64,000 nt of DNA from positions 144,185,308-144,249,307 of the forward strand of contig OZ023273.1 in the NCBI GenBank assembly GCA_964007475.1, read 5' to 3'. A program made the position numbers and the translations under genes. The notes under the pieces are model-generated. The model ran no database searches. It was not told the origin of the DNA and worked only from the letters and a program-made list of their open reading frames with translations. Source of the stretch: Hybos culiciformis (lineage: Eukaryota; Arthropoda; Insecta; Diptera; Hybotidae). Of the stretch, positions 11,301 through 24,500 are shown piece after piece (the first letter of the stretch is position 1; each line of letters opens with the position of its first letter).

Positions 11301-14300
11301 CATACAAACTGATAAGGCTACTTACAAACCAGGTGATTTGGTTAGATTCCGTATTTTAGTTTTGGATGGAAACACAAGACCAATTGATTTGGGTAAAACG
11401 ACTGTTGGCGTTGCTATAAGTGTAAGTTTGATGCTTTTGATATATTTTTCTTAATAATCAAATATTTTATTCTGTTATTTGTAGGACTCAGACCAAAATA
11501 GAATTAAACAGTTCAAAAATATTGAATTAAAGAAGGGCGTTTACTCTGAGGAATTACAATTGTCTAGTTTCCCGGTTTTGGGTGATTGGAAAATCGAAGT
11601 TTCAGTTGGTGACCAAAAAACTAAAAAAGAATTTGAAGTTGCTAAATATGTTTTACCTAAATTCGAAGTTGAAGTTGATACACCAAAGCATATTACTCTT
11701 AAAGATAACAAAGTTGTTGCTATTATTCGTTCTAAGTAAGTTTATACATAACTTACGAAATATTGAATTAGTAGAAAAAATCAATTATTTTCTAACAAAA
11801 AGCTTTTTTTTCTCAAAAATATTTATAATACAACTAAAGTGTGATTAATTCATTATCGATTTAGTATCTTAATTCTTGTAGTTTCTTATAATTAAAAACA
11901 ATTTTATTCATTTAATTCAATAAATTCATTAAATTCAGTTTTATTTAGAATTAGAAAATAAAATTGAAATTTCTAAATCGTTTAAGGTACACTTATGGTA
12001 AGCCAGTTAAAGGTAAAGCTGTCGTAACAATTAAGCGTCTTTCTCATTCGTATTATGATAAAGGCCAAGTTATCAAAACCGAAAAGGTAGTTGCAATTGA
12101 TGGAAAAGGACGCGTTGAGTTCAGTTTAAGTGATGATTTGAATTATAATTTGGAGAATTTTTATACTCCCTCGTTAGAAATATTAGCAATTGTTGAAGAA
12201 GAATTAACAGGTTTGAAGCAAAATTCAACCGCTACTGTGAATATTCACAAAGATCGTTACAAAATTGAATCATTATCTAAAAATACATATGGTTATTATT
12301 ACGAACCTGGAAAGCCATTAGAAATTAAGGTAAGTAATTATAATTATCTAGGAGTTGAAAAATGTATGTCCGTGTTTCGTTACGCTAGAGGTGCAGGTTT
12401 TTCATAATTTTGAAATACACGAGCTTTCTATTTTTTCAAGAGAGAGCAGGGGAGAGGCTTGCAGGTTGCCATCCCATACCTTTTTTATCATAACTCGTCA
12501 CAAAAATGAACGTATTGTACATATAGTATATATGTTACGAGGAATGTGCGAATTCCGGTAAATGTGAGTTTACTTTTGGTAAATGTCAATATTACATTAC
12601 ATTTACCGGCCCGATTGGCCCAATTTTTGTGTAGGGAATTCGTACATTCCCCGTAACATATACGTTGGAAAGAGGAAGTAAAAAGCTACAATCCTGGGCT
12701 AGAAATCATTTGAAATCTTAAAAAATAAAAATTATATAGCAAATTTTCTAAAGTATCTCCTGCAAGCAGTTAAAATCTGCAAGCAGTGGAACCTGCAAGC
12801 AGTGGCCACCTGCAAGCAGTGGAAACCTGCAAGCCTCTCCCCTACTTTTTGAAAAGTTAACATTTTTTTCAAAACAATAAATTTTTTGCTTTTAATTTAA
12901 GGTCGTGGTTAAACTATTCGACGAAACACCTGTACAACACTCAAAAAATCCTATTGTATTAGAAGTTGAAGAACCTTCTTATTACCCAAGAATAGTACCC
13001 ATTCACCCACGACCAGGACCCATTTACCGAGGACCAGGAACTGTTCACAACCCAACTCAATTTTCTGAAGAAATTGTAGGAACACCAACATTAGTATTGC
13101 CACCAACACCGAAAACAATGACTATTGAAGCTCAATTAGACGAAAATGGCATAGCTAAATTTGAAGTCATCATTCCTACTCATTCCGACAAGAATTTCTA
13201 CTATTTAAAAGTAAGTTGTTCTAAAATTGTTATAATTTTCATTTTTTTATTTAAAATAATAATGTTTTATAATAATAACATTAAATCACCAGGTAAAATA
13301 TTTAGACCAAACAAGTCACTTGGGTTCATTGTCCAAAAAACAACCAACACTCAATTTCGGAAATTTTTTTAGTGTTGAAATTCAAACTGAAAAGTAAGAT
13401 ATTTTACTCGAATGCTATTTATTATTTTAAGAACAACATAAACTAAGTAAATGTACTAGGGCTTCTCATTTCCCGCAATTTTCAAATCCCGGGATCCCGG
13501 GACAAAATTTTTCATATTCCCGGGATCCCGGGATCCCGGAATTTTTTTATAAGCCCAAATTAAACAAAAAAATATCTCATAAAATAATGCCATGCTTTCG
13601 ATCCACTTCAACTTGACATGATGGGGTTACCTAAGTTGATATTTTACATAATAAAAAAGGAAAATACTGCATTATAAAAAATTAGTTAACAACTTGAAAT
13701 TTGCTTTCTAATCCTCAAACTTCGATTATTTTAAATAAATTTTAATTCTATATATATTAAACTGCACTTATTTATATTTTAAATTCTTTATACCGACTTC
13801 ACTTCGTTTCCACAAACTTAGAAAGTCAAAATTGACCCACTTCCCGGTATCCAATCGAGCTTAAATTTAATTTAGCATTACACGCACACCTTTATATAAA
13901 CTTCACATCCTGGTCTCCAAACTTAGTAAGTCAAAATAGATCCAATTTCCGGTATCCAATCGAGGTAAAATTTTGCACATAACTTTGTCGTCGATAACAA
14001 TATACTTTGGCATCACATACTCATCAACACACACACACACACCTTTATATGAACTTCATATCAATTGCCTCGCATATAAAGGATTTATATCAAAAACTTT
14101 GTTTTTATGGGTTGTGTTTTTTCTATACCAAAATTGTATATTTTAATTTTAGCTTTATACTGAAACAGTGAATGAAATTTCGAGTATGTGATATATAAAC
14201 ATCAAAACTTAGCATAGCACTAATAATGAAGGTCCCCCGTAATTGTATAGAAAATAATCTATATATTGTACTTAGCGCTATACTAACAGTATACGCCGCA

Positions 14301-17300
14301 TTCAGCAATCACTTAATTAATTCTGTCTAGCTTAGATATTAACCTAAGCCTAAAATTTAGTGCAATCACTATTATATTTTTTAATTAAGTGGAAATCCCG
14401 GGATTTTTGGTTGAAATCCCGGGATTACGGGACTCAATTTTACAACCGGGATCCCGGGAAAACGGGATCCCGGGATCCCGTTTGAGAAGCCCTAAAATGT
14501 ACTGCATACATTTATTATTTATATTTTTAGACCTACTTTAGATAACGAAGTTTCTGTAAGAGTTTCATCAAACCGAGACATCCCTCACATTAACTACGAT
14601 ATAGTTGGTCGTGGTAACATCATTAAGAGTGAGAAACTTGAAGTACCGGAAAAACGCAACTATCATGTCTTCAAATTTAAGCCAACTTTTGAAATGATCC
14701 CTGATGCTAATATTCTAGTATATTATATTGACAAAGAAGGAAATTTAATTTTCGCCGAAAGTAGCATTACTTTTGAACAGAAATTAGAAAATTTTGTTAA
14801 AATTAACTTACCTGCTCAAGCTAAACCTGGAGATAATATTGACATTAAAGTCAGTTCAAATCCAGATTCATATGTCGGTTTGATGGGAGTGGATCAAAGT
14901 GTCTTATTATTAAAAAGTGGTAAGTGAAAAATATTTGATCTGAGAGCTTATTTCAGCTAACAAAGATTTTAATTTTTTTTTACTAATATTCATTGTACAA
15001 GCAGTTTTTTATATCTTCAAGAGAATAATTTTTGAAAGTTCAGAAATAATGTAAGGTTATTTGTAAAGAATTTTATTTTAGCATTTCATTTTGTGTTTTG
15101 CAGGAAATGATATAACAAAAAAATCAGTTTTTGATGAAATAACTCAATTCAAAACCAGAACACCATTGACTCGAGGTTATGGACGTTATCCCGGTGAATC
15201 CAGCGGTTTGGTTACTCTAACCAATTCACATTTCCCATACGAAGAATGTAAGAATTATTTTTTAGTATTATGCAATTAAAGAATATTCCTCCTAAAAAAT
15301 TTCTAATTGATATCAGACGTCTAGTATTACATGAATTTTTTTCAACAGCATCAGGGGGACATCAGACAAAATTTTCGTCACATTTAGTAGACTCATATAG
15401 GAACTAGAATTTAAATTCGATTTCAATTTCAATAAAAATTCAGTCAACATTTCTTTTAAAGCTTAAACCAAATTTTAAGTCTGTCACGGTCACGGTCATA
15501 AATATATTTGAAACTTTATTTTTTCTTTTTGAAACATTTTTAAGTTCACTTATGATCGAATCCATTTAAGTCGAACCCATTAAAAATTTTTATTAAGATA
15601 ATGATACTCTCTATAATAAATAATACGTTCATTAATAAGATTAAAATTTTTTTATTTTTTATAAAAATAATAATAAAAAAAAATTCCAAAGATTCATAAG
15701 AATGGAAAATTTAAAATATAAACTATTAAGTTAGTTATAACCACGTTTTTACAAAAATTCTTCATATTATTTTCTTTAAAAAACATAATCATTAGAATTA
15801 CTTAATTTTATAAAAAGTTCAAAATTTTTCAGTCATCCGTAAATAACTTTTGACAAAATACTAAACTACACTATATTCACTTCAAATTTCCTCATTGTTA
15901 AAGATTTCATTTTTATTTGGTGTTGTATAAAAATACACATATTATACAAACCATTTAATTAAATCTGTGTGTATTTCACTTTTTCGGTCGTAGGTTGGAT
16001 TCCCACCTCAGACTGTAATTTGTGTTCATTTTTTTCTTTGTTCACTTGAATTAAGTATTTGTCGTGTTGTTTAACGGAGAATGCACTTGCATTATAATTA
16101 TAAAGGATACATCCTTCACCTGATCAGATAGATTCATCTGTAGAACAATTCAAGATATAGCAGGTACGAGTAGTTTGTTTACGTAACAAATCTGCTTCAT
16201 CATTGAAATTGAACAATTTTTTTTAAATTATTCTTAGTTGAATTTTAGCCGAGATAATTCACTTTTTAGTTATTATTATACTACGAAACTGCGGATATCG
16301 GATACGAATTTCGCTATTATCCCGCAAATACTGGTTAAACGAACATAAAAATTTTCTCTAGAATCTAAAATTGTAAAAGAAAGGACAATGTTAACTTTTA
16401 TCAAAGCTTATAGAAGATGAAAAAAAATCATTACATATTTATAAATCTACACCACGCGTTGAATATCATATAACTACAATAATTCGTAAGCTAAAATACA
16501 AAATTTCTGAAACGAAATGAAGTATTATGGAAATGTTTGACAGATTTTAATTTTTCGATTTTTCAATTTGGAATACAGTACATATGTACATACAACAACA
16601 TGAAAAGTTAAAGTAACTGAAAACCGAAATACGTGAAATTTTCAATATTTTATAATTTCAATTGAGAACATTTTTCCAACAAACTAAAAGCCAATTACTG
16701 AAAATATTGAGAAAAAAATTATTTTTTAATAACTGTCAATTTGAATCCGGATACCGGATATGGCTAATTCAATTACTATCTATGGATACCGATTTTATCT
16801 TCTAACCAATCTTAGTACATAGTATGTTTAATTATGCTTAACTTTTGTTGGAAATTTAGATAATCATTAATTTATAATGTTTTCAAATTGTTTAATAATA
16901 ATTGTTCTTCCCAATTTTCAATTAAAAAAAGTTCCAATGCCAATGCCATTTTCTTCCCCTGGTATGGGGTATTCACCTGTTGTGGGATCTTCTATGCATA
17001 GCATACCTATGACAGCCTCAGCATCAATGCCTGGCACCACATCTACACCACTTGTTGTGCCTGTTCGAAAAGAATTTCCAGAAACTTGGTTATGGGTCCA
17101 CTCTTCTGATCAACAAGGGTTAGTATTTGAAAATTCTATTAACTTATAAAAAAGATTTTTGTTAGTCTTAAAAATCCATAAAGAATGTAATTTTTTTTTA
17201 ATTCTAGCCGTAAATGTTAAATTAAATTTTTAAAATTTTAACAAACCATTATTTCATGTTCATTTCGGGGAATAAAATCTCTGTTTTGCTGATTAGAACG

Positions 17301-20300
17301 ATTATAAATTTTTCTTACATTAAAATGATTTATATTTTATTCGATATAACTTTCTTCTTGGTTTAATTTTATAATAACTGACATTATTCATTTTTCAGTT
17401 ATATTCATATGCTTGATGTAACCAATAATTATAATGTATACCTATTTGATTGAATTATACTGAACAGTTGTTCTTAAGTACAATATAATATATGTACTTT
17501 AAATTAGATTTTATTTCATATCATTTCATACGTATAGTTTAAAAATGGTAATTTAAGGCTGGTCGTATTATTTTGCACGATATATAATGCAATATGTACT
17601 TAAAATTTTAGCCTTAAATAAGTTACAAAATATAAACATAATATGAACCGTATTGATAAAAAGATGCTTTAAATTTATAATTTTTATAAATTTATTATTA
17701 ATTTTTTTTTTTCAATTTCACATCCAATTCATTTCTATTTATAATAAACTTAACACTATTATAAACTTAACAATAGTTTTTAATTAATAATATTATATTA
17801 CAGAAATACATGAGAAATTATTGTCAAAATAAACCATTGTGTTCAATTTGTGGAAACTACTAAAGAACAAGTTAAATTTAATTCATTGCAATATATCTTT
17901 TTAATTTAAAATTTCGTAAAAACAGAGTTATATAGTTTACCTAATCCAATAGTATTTTTATTACTTTTTCTACAAATGCGTTGGTTACCATACCGTTTTT
18001 CAGTGTGGTAACTACGTTATTACTAGCATTGTGGTAATAGTACGATTACATCGCTGCATGTGCCATTTACTTGTAAAAAAAGAGTATACCTCTATACACA
18101 ACTCCTGTATAACTAGTAATGTAATTTTTCTTACTGATCTGGCTTGGTTTTGTTATTTATTTTTATTGTTTTAATTTCTGTGTTTTGTCATGTTTTATGT
18201 CTTTTAGGCAACTGGCTAATTTTTAAAAATAATTTTTTAATTAACTCATTTTATTTTATTCCTTTTTGATTATGTACAAAACAGCGGAGATGGAGAATTC
18301 ACTATCAGTAGTAAAGTACCAGACACAATTACATCGTGGGTTTTAACTGGATTTTCAGTTAATCCTAAAACTGGTTTAGGTTTAACGCAATCACCAAAAA
18401 AACTTCAAGTATTCCAACCGTTCTTTATATCAACCAATCTCCCCTATTCAGTGAAAAGAGGTAATTAAATCGATTTTTTTTAAATTTCCTTGAACGCTAA
18501 TAAATCTTATTCCTCATTTTAAATATTAGGTGAAGTAATTTCTATACCAGTTATTGTTTTTAATTATCTGGAAAATGATTTGAATGCCGATATAGTTATG
18601 AGTAATGAAGATGGCGACTTTGAATTTACAGAAGCAACCAATGAAGTTGATGAAAAAACTAGTGAGTATTACCACATTGAAATGACATAACAGAGTCCCA
18701 ATTACGAGCAAAATAATCGTAAATTTTAATCAGCTCCAAACAAATACATAAAGAATTTGTTAAATGTGATAATTTCCTGTTTTTTCTTTAATTTTTAAAT
18801 TGGGTTTTTAGATTACTAGGTTATTAATTTATTTTTCTTTTCAGTTGATGAAGTGAAACTAACCAAAAAATTGAGCATTCCAGGAAATTCTGGAAAATCA
18901 GTGTCTTTCATGATTCGTCCAAAACAAGTTGGGCACATTAGTATTGCGATAACAGCTACAACTCCTGTTGCCGGTGATTCCATACAACAAATGCTATTAG
19001 TTGAACCAGAGGGTGTTACTCATTATGTTAATAAAGCAATTTTCGTTAATTTAAATAAAGATAAAAAAGAACAAATTGAAACTATTGACATTGAAATCCC
19101 TGAAAATGCTGTTCCTGATTCAGAATATGTAACGATCAGTGTTGCTGGTGATCCACTATCACCAACTGTAAATAATTTAGATAAATTAGTTAGGATGCCA
19201 CAAGGATGCGGTGAACAAAATATGGTTAATTTTGTCCCAAACATTTTGGTTTTAAAATATTTAAGTGTATGTAAAAAATTTCTTTTAGAAATAAATATTT
19301 TTATTTTTTGAAATGATATTTTATATTTTAGAACGATAAACAATGGACTCCTTATATGGAAGGACAAGCTAAGAAATATTTGGAAATTGGTTATCAAAAA
19401 GAATTGACTTACAAACATGATGACGGATCCTACAGTGCGTTTGGAAAATCAGACGGAAACGGTAGTACATGGTTGACTGCTTATGTCGCAAAATCTTTCC
19501 ATCAAGCTATACCTTTTACCGACATCGATAACAAAGTTATTGCAGAAGCTTTAAGTTTTTTAGCAAACTTACAAAGTGATGATGGCCATTTTGTTGAATA
19601 TGGAAAAGTTATAGATAAAGCACATTCGGGTGATTCTGAAACAGGAATTGCGCTAACAGCTTTTGTTTTATTAGCTTTCCTAGAAAATTCTGAACTTCGT
19701 CCAAAATATGCCGATAATATACAAAGAGGTTTAAAATATTTAGCTGCTAATATCGACAAAGAAGAAGATGTTTATTCATTAGCTATTACTGCATATGCAC
19801 TCCAGTTAGCTAAACATGAACATGCAGAGAAAACTTTAGCTAGATTGCAACCAATTTCTAAAGCTGAAAATGATTTGAAATGGTGGGCCAAAGAAAAAAA
19901 AGGTGACGAAGAAAAAGTTGACGATGAAAAAGTTGACTTTAATCAGCGTAAACCAAAAAGTTGTGACGTTGAAATGACTTCCTATGCATTATTAGCTCTT
20001 TTGGAAGAGCCAACCGTCACTAATAAAGATGCGGTATCAATTCTTAGATGGTTAATTTCGAAACGTAATAGTAATGGAGGCTTTTCATCAACTCAAGACA
20101 CTGTAGTTGGCTTGCAAGCTTTAATTAGTTTTTCTGAGAAGTTTTCAAGTGGTGGTGAGAATGATATTGAAATTGCATTTACTGATGAAGAAGAAACCAA
20201 TGGTATAATTCTTGTAAACGAAGACAACGCATTAGTTTTTACAACTTATGGCGTAAGTTAAATTATTAAAAATTTTGAATAACTGCTTGTATATTTCGGA

Positions 20301-21492
20301 ATTTTTTTTTTTAATTTAGCTTCCACCAACGGCTAAAAAAATTGATATCAAAGCAAAAGGACAAGGCTCAACTTTGGTTCAAGTATCTTATAATTATAAT
20401 GTGATCAGTAAGAATACTGGTCCACGTTTTATAGTGAAACCAACAGTAAAAAATTCACACAGTAAAGAATTATTAAAACTAGAAGTTTGTGTGAATTATG
20501 TGCCACAAGATCATGATACTATTTCAAATATGGCTGTAGTTGAAGTAAACCTACCAAGTGGTTACACTGCCTCTGAAAATGATGGTACTTTAGATGATTT
20601 AATTAATAATGAAAATGTTAAGGTAAGTATTTTTGAATGATTTGTAATGTTTTGAATGATTCTTGAGAAAATACTATTTTTAATGTAGGAAACAAACTTT
20701 TTTCGATCTAAATAAATAAATAGTGCAGTACTCTAAATAATATTTGTGTACATCAAGAAATAAAAATTTTGTTCGCGTCATCCTTTTTTATTTCTTTCAT
20801 TTTTGTCAATTTCATGGAAACAATTTATAAAATTTGTAAAAAGCCATTGATAGTGCTTATAATTTAATAAAAAACTAGGATACAGTTTTAGAAAACCACG
20901 ATGCAAATGCTTATTCATGAAGTTGTTTTTTGAAGCTATGCATTTTTTTTCAATTAAGGACGTGGCACGCAACCTGCTAAGCTCAATAAAAATTGAAGAA
21001 AGGTTTAGAAATAATCTAGTTCCTTTTTTGATTTTAAACGTTTGCATGTCAATTTTTGGATCTTTTTCTAGAAAAAATAATTGGTTTATTTAACCAGCGT
21101 AAATATTTCAAGATAATTTTTTTTAAAACTTTGTTAATTCTTGCCATAATTATGTTGTTTTAGCGTGTTGAGACTAAAAACAAAGATTCAGCTGTTATAG
21201 TTTATTTCGATAATTTGGACGAAAATATATTATGTGTACCAGTTGACGCCACAAAAACTAGTAATGTTGCCAAGCAAAAACCATCAGCAGTTCAAGCTTA
21301 TGATTATTACAGTCCCGGTAATAATATTGATTTAATTTTTAACGTTGAATTTGAGCTCAATCAAATTTACCACTTTTTTATTTAATAGGGAATCAAGGAA
21401 TTGAATATTATACAATTAATTCATCACTTTGTGATATATGTGAAGGTGACGACTGCGGACAAGGATGCAGTGAAAACAGCACTAATCTTTAA
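5312..21492 (+). CDS. Thioester-containing protein (TEP / alpha-2-macroglobulin family), complete, 17 exons
   Basis: Secreted complement-like immune protein: insect TEPs bind microbes or proteases through an internal thioester. Exons by eye: 5312-5382, 10925-11096, 11191-11421, 11485-11735, 11987-12329, 12902-13210, 13293-13393, 14531-14919, 15104-15247, 16932-17118, 18285-18460, 18530-18661, 18845-19266, 19332-20252, 20320-20622, 21164-21317, 21389-21492. All use GT..AG, phases agree, and the sum is 4410 bases (1469 residues plus stop), usual for the family. Seen in order: signal peptide (LKLTILFACLMQASVLC); N-terminal GYYTVIAPGTVRSNSEY; macroglobulin domains with VAKYVLPKFEVEV (exon 4) and VGLMGVDQSVLLLKSG (exon 8); a Met/Pro/Ser-rich linker (exon 10) before FPETWLW; the thioester site MPQGCGEQN (GCGEQ at residues 956-960, exon 13); a thioester-domain helical region (exon 14); and a Cys-rich tail (CDICEGDDCGQGC). 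The start is the first ATG before the signal peptide. The acceptor of exon 10 (AAAAAAAG) is weak and the least certain junction. Orthology to a particular Tep gene cannot be assigned. Confidence 0.93.
7657..8250 (-). mobile_element. LINE 3' fragment, antisense, with AAAT-repeat tail
   Basis: Minus-strand translation from about 8250 to 7913 reads like the C-terminus of an insect non-LTR reverse transcriptase: RLIGLETLYNRR, then IPRSGLRSESFLSIPFRRTN and a final DFKKSI. The fragment is 5'-truncated and followed by a 3' UTR. That UTR contains a roughly 65-base segment (CAGGATA..ACAGAACT..TTTCAATT) present twice, at about 7682-7748 and 7765-7825. It ends at 7657-7680 in a run of TTTA repeats (AAAT on the element strand), a common type of LINE tail. 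It is a different family from the LINE at 1-3202. Confidence 0.7.
8503..9235. repeat. Dispersed GACAGGGGAATGACA motif array
   Basis: About nine copies of GACAGGGGAATGACA or close variants: near 8511, 8531, 8551, 8671, 8686, 9031 and 9213 on the plus strand, and inverted near 8618 and 8646. The outer pair AGGTAGACAGGGGAAT (about 8504) and its inverse CATTCCCCTGCCCTACCT (about 8646-8663) form an imperfect inverted repeat. This looks like the subterminal repeats of a degraded DNA transposon. I found no matching target duplication. Confidence 0.55.
12529..12662. mobile_element. Nested palindromic MITE
   Basis: Inverted ends of about 28 bases: TATATGTTACGAGGAATGTG at 12529 and its counterpart CATTCCCCGTAACATATA ending at 12662. 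A second inner inverted pair is GGTAAATGT / ACATTTACC. At 134 bases it is almost entirely fold-back. It sits inside the 12447-12844 element. Confidence 0.65.
12760..12836 (+). repeat. 16-17 bp tandem repeat CTGCAAGCAGTGG
   Basis: Five successive copies of CTGCAAGC(AG) begin at 12760, 12777, 12793, 12810 and 12827. The last merges into the right terminal inverted repeat of the enclosing element. The core CTGC..GCAG is itself a short palindrome, typical of subterminal transposase-binding repeats. Confidence 0.75.
13457..14494. mobile_element. Non-autonomous hAT element with CCCGGGATCCCGGG arrays, TEP intron 7
   Basis: The terminal inverted repeats start TAGGGCTTCTCA at 13457 and end TGAGAAGCCCTA at 14494, 12 of 12 matching. 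They are flanked by a perfect 8-base duplication AAATGTAC (13449-13456 and 14495-14502), the hAT signature. Both ends carry clusters of CCCGGGATCCCGGG palindromes, strongly GC-rich against the AT-rich host. There is no transposase coding. The element fills most of the intron between TEP exons 7 and 8 and must be spliced out. Confidence 0.92.
15248..16931 (+). other. TEP intron 9, possible SINE-like and repeat debris
   Basis: This 1.7 kb intron precedes the variable-linker exon. At about 15986-16007 there is GGTTGGATTCCCACC, close to a tRNA B-box (GGTTCGANNCC), but no A-box or tRNA fold was found. At 16290-16310 and 16745-16760 are GGATATCGGATACG and GGATACCGGATATGG, similar short motifs. No alternative exon with a matching frame was recognised. 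Confidence 0.35.
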
Positions 21493-21561
21493 ATAGATCT
21501 ATTTGTTTAAATAAGATGTTAGAATACATTTTATGTTTTAATGTTTGACGATTTTCTTTGA

Positions 21562-21567
21562 AATAAA
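21562..21567 (+). terminator. TEP polyadenylation signal
   Basis: AATAAA 70 bases after the TEP stop codon, followed by a T-rich stretch. Confidence 0.7.
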
Positions 21568-24500
21568 GTTATAAATATAAAATTTTTATTTTGATAAAAT
21601 AAATAAATTAGTTCAAATTTAAAATAAAACCAAAACTTTTTTTTGTTGTAATATTAGCATTCAATAGAATTGATCAAAAAAATGAAAAACTCAAACTTAA
21701 ATGGAGGAATAAGTATACCTACATCTTCTTTGGAAATTTTAATTAAACAAATAATGAAATATTGAACTATAAACTGAAATTTAAAAAATTCATAGTAAAT
21801 CTTTTAAAGTCGGAAGAAGTAAAAAAATTTTTTATTTTGTTAATTAACATCTTTGAAATTTTTAGATTTGGAGTTTTAGGTTTTTTACAATTATACATTA
21901 ATTATTATTATACATTACATATGAGTTAAAGGAAAATTAAAAGAAAGCCTCCCCCTCAACCCTTGAAAAGATTTATTTTATTTTCATATTCAAATAGAGT
22001 TCAATTAGAAAGTTCCTTTATCTATTTTAGTATAAAAAAAAACCATAAAACGGAAGCCAGTATGACTATAATCTTGTGAATAACTATTTCAATATTATTT
22101 AAAAAAACTGAAAAAATTTATTTACAGCAAATAATATCAAAACCAACTGATTTTATGTCAATATCAACTTCCCTATTTACTGTCAATAAAATAAAAATAG
22201 ATTTTTATCCTTTTGTCTTTAATACATTTTTAATAACAAAGAACTTATCATTCACAATTTCAGCATGAACTTAATTTTTAGTGTTTACAACACACTTTAT
22301 AATTTTTTTTAAGTACTGGATCAATACATTAATCCAGTACTCGACGACCGGGGTAGTTCGATCGTTGAGTAAAGTCCTGAACAACCGAACCAAAACCTCA
22401 AAAGTACATAAAATAGTTCGTGATAATTCAATATTGTAACGATATCGGTGCAACCCAATTAATGTTTTAATGTATTTCTTTTTCATGTTGTTGTTGAACT
22501 ATCCAGTAAAAATCAAAAATTAATGGTTGTATCGAACCGTAAAATTTAATTATAATAATTAATGCAAATATGATCTGTTGACTTTTCGTATAATTTTTTT
22601 TAATTTTAAATTGAGCTAAAACAAAATGAAAACATTACAAAATTTCAAAAAATCTTTCGGATATTTGTCTTTTTTTATTAAGTGTTCGCGAAACTCATAA
22701 AGAAATGCTGACTTGATTTTAAACTTTTTTTGTTCAAGAAAATAAAAATAAAAACTTCCATCTTAAGTCTTTTGTTTTTGATTTTTTCGTTTCTTATTAA
22801 TATGTATATTAATAAATTTTACCAAATTATTTTTACACCAAATAATTATTGCAATTTGTTTATTTGTTTGGTTGTTTTAAAAATAATTCGTGCTTTTTAC
22901 TTGAAATAGCGACATGTCGAAATTTTGTTTCTTGAATTAATTTTTGTAAAGAATTTTGAAAACTCTTATCCAAAAGCAAAACAATCAAAAATATAAACAT
23001 TATTTAATTATCCCAATACAGGAATTTTACATTCAAAATTAACATTTTAAAAAGGGCAAGATCCTAATTTGACCACCTCTCTGGTTTCCAACATCCAGAA
23101 AACAAAAAAAAAATCAAAAATAATTATTTATGTGTGCTGTAGAAGTATAAATTTTTTTTTTTTAATGTGTAGAGAATAAAAAAAACTATTGAAAAATTCA
23201 GTGGAAAACTTAATTTATAGTAAACAGTTTTATACGAAAATATCTAAATTGATTTTAAGCTTAAATAGGATGATTATTGTTATACGTAAAAGATAATATT
23301 TGGTTTCTCACCTTATTTATGTATTTTATACTGATAGCTTTTTTTTTAAAACTAAGATTAAAGTCTTAAATCAGCAGATATTATTTCTAGAAAACATTGC
23401 ACAAAACAAGGAATTTTGCAGCTACAGATTTAATGATCAAAAAATAACATTAAAAATTAAATATTTTTTAATTTTTTTGTTTCAAATCACAGTAAGCAAT
23501 ATTTAATGTTTTTAATTATTATTCATTTATATATATCTTCCTCAATTGCATATTATACCAATTTGACAACATTGTTGCATCATTAAATAACAGGGTATGT
23601 AAAATATCCCTCCTGAATTTTTCAATTTCATTATTTTTCCTTCCCTGAAATTTAATTTCGGAGATTTATTTTTTTCATCTTTTTCAAAAATAGTCCTCCT
23701 GAAATTTATTTCCTTTTAAAAATACTTTTCAGGAGTTCTATTTTTTTCTCTCAGAGTAAAAAAGAAACAATCAGAAAAATATTTTTTTCTTCTTTTTCTG
23801 AAAAGAAGGAAAAAATATTTTTCTTTTATAAGCAGCATAGTATACAGAAAAAAAATTGTATGTGTGCAATGTTGTATGTGTCAATGTTGTATGTGTGCAC
23901 CGTTTTAATTTTTTTTTTGAATTTTTGTTTACTTTACTACATGTTTTTTTTTATTTTTTTAGAGAAGGAAAAAAATCAAAAAGAGAATAGTCTTCTTTGA
24001 AGGAAAAAGAAGGATATTATTTCTCTCCTAAATATATTTCTTTTTGAAAGTTTCTTTTAATGAAGGATTTATAAATTATTTAGGGAAATTTTTCTTTAGA
24101 AGAAGAGAAAAATATAAAAAAAGGAGGGAAAAATAAAAACTGAAAAAATCAGATGATGATATTTTTCTGCTTGAAATAAAAATACTTCTCTGTAAATTTT
24201 TTTTTCCTTCGGAAAAGAATTCTATTCCGATAGAAAACATACTCTGTTAAATAATCTATTTCCAATTTAAACTTACTTTTTAAATAAAATAATGAGAGGT
24301 AGTACTAATAGTTTTAAGATGAAAATAAAAACAATTTTTTTCGATTATTTCAAATGGTAGCAATAATTTTGAATATTTTTTAATAATTTTCAAAAATAAA
24401 AATATAAAAGTAAGAAATTATTTTTATATCAAATTTTTTGTCTAATGCTATAAAATTCCTTTAAAGATTTTAATAAATCGGGATCGGGATGAATAAGACA

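Larger units (their letters stand above)
12447..12844. mobile_element. Inverted-repeat element in TEP intron 5
   Basis: The ends CAGGGGAGAGGCTTGCAGGT (12447) and its inverse, finishing CCTGCAAGCCTCTCCCCTA (12844), match at about 19 of 20 bases. Similarity continues slightly outwards (TTTTCAA on both sides). The ends look hAT-like (CAGGGG), but the flanking 8-mers AGAGAGAG and CTTTTTGA do not match, so no target duplication supports the exact borders. It lies between TEP exons 5 and 6. Confidence 0.6.

Noticed and set aside
22312..22341. Hairpin AGTACTGGAT / ATCCAGTACT as RNA gene or terminator
   Set aside because: Stem of 10 with loop of 10 in AT-rich DNA, no promoter or conserved fold; most likely chance or repeat debris.
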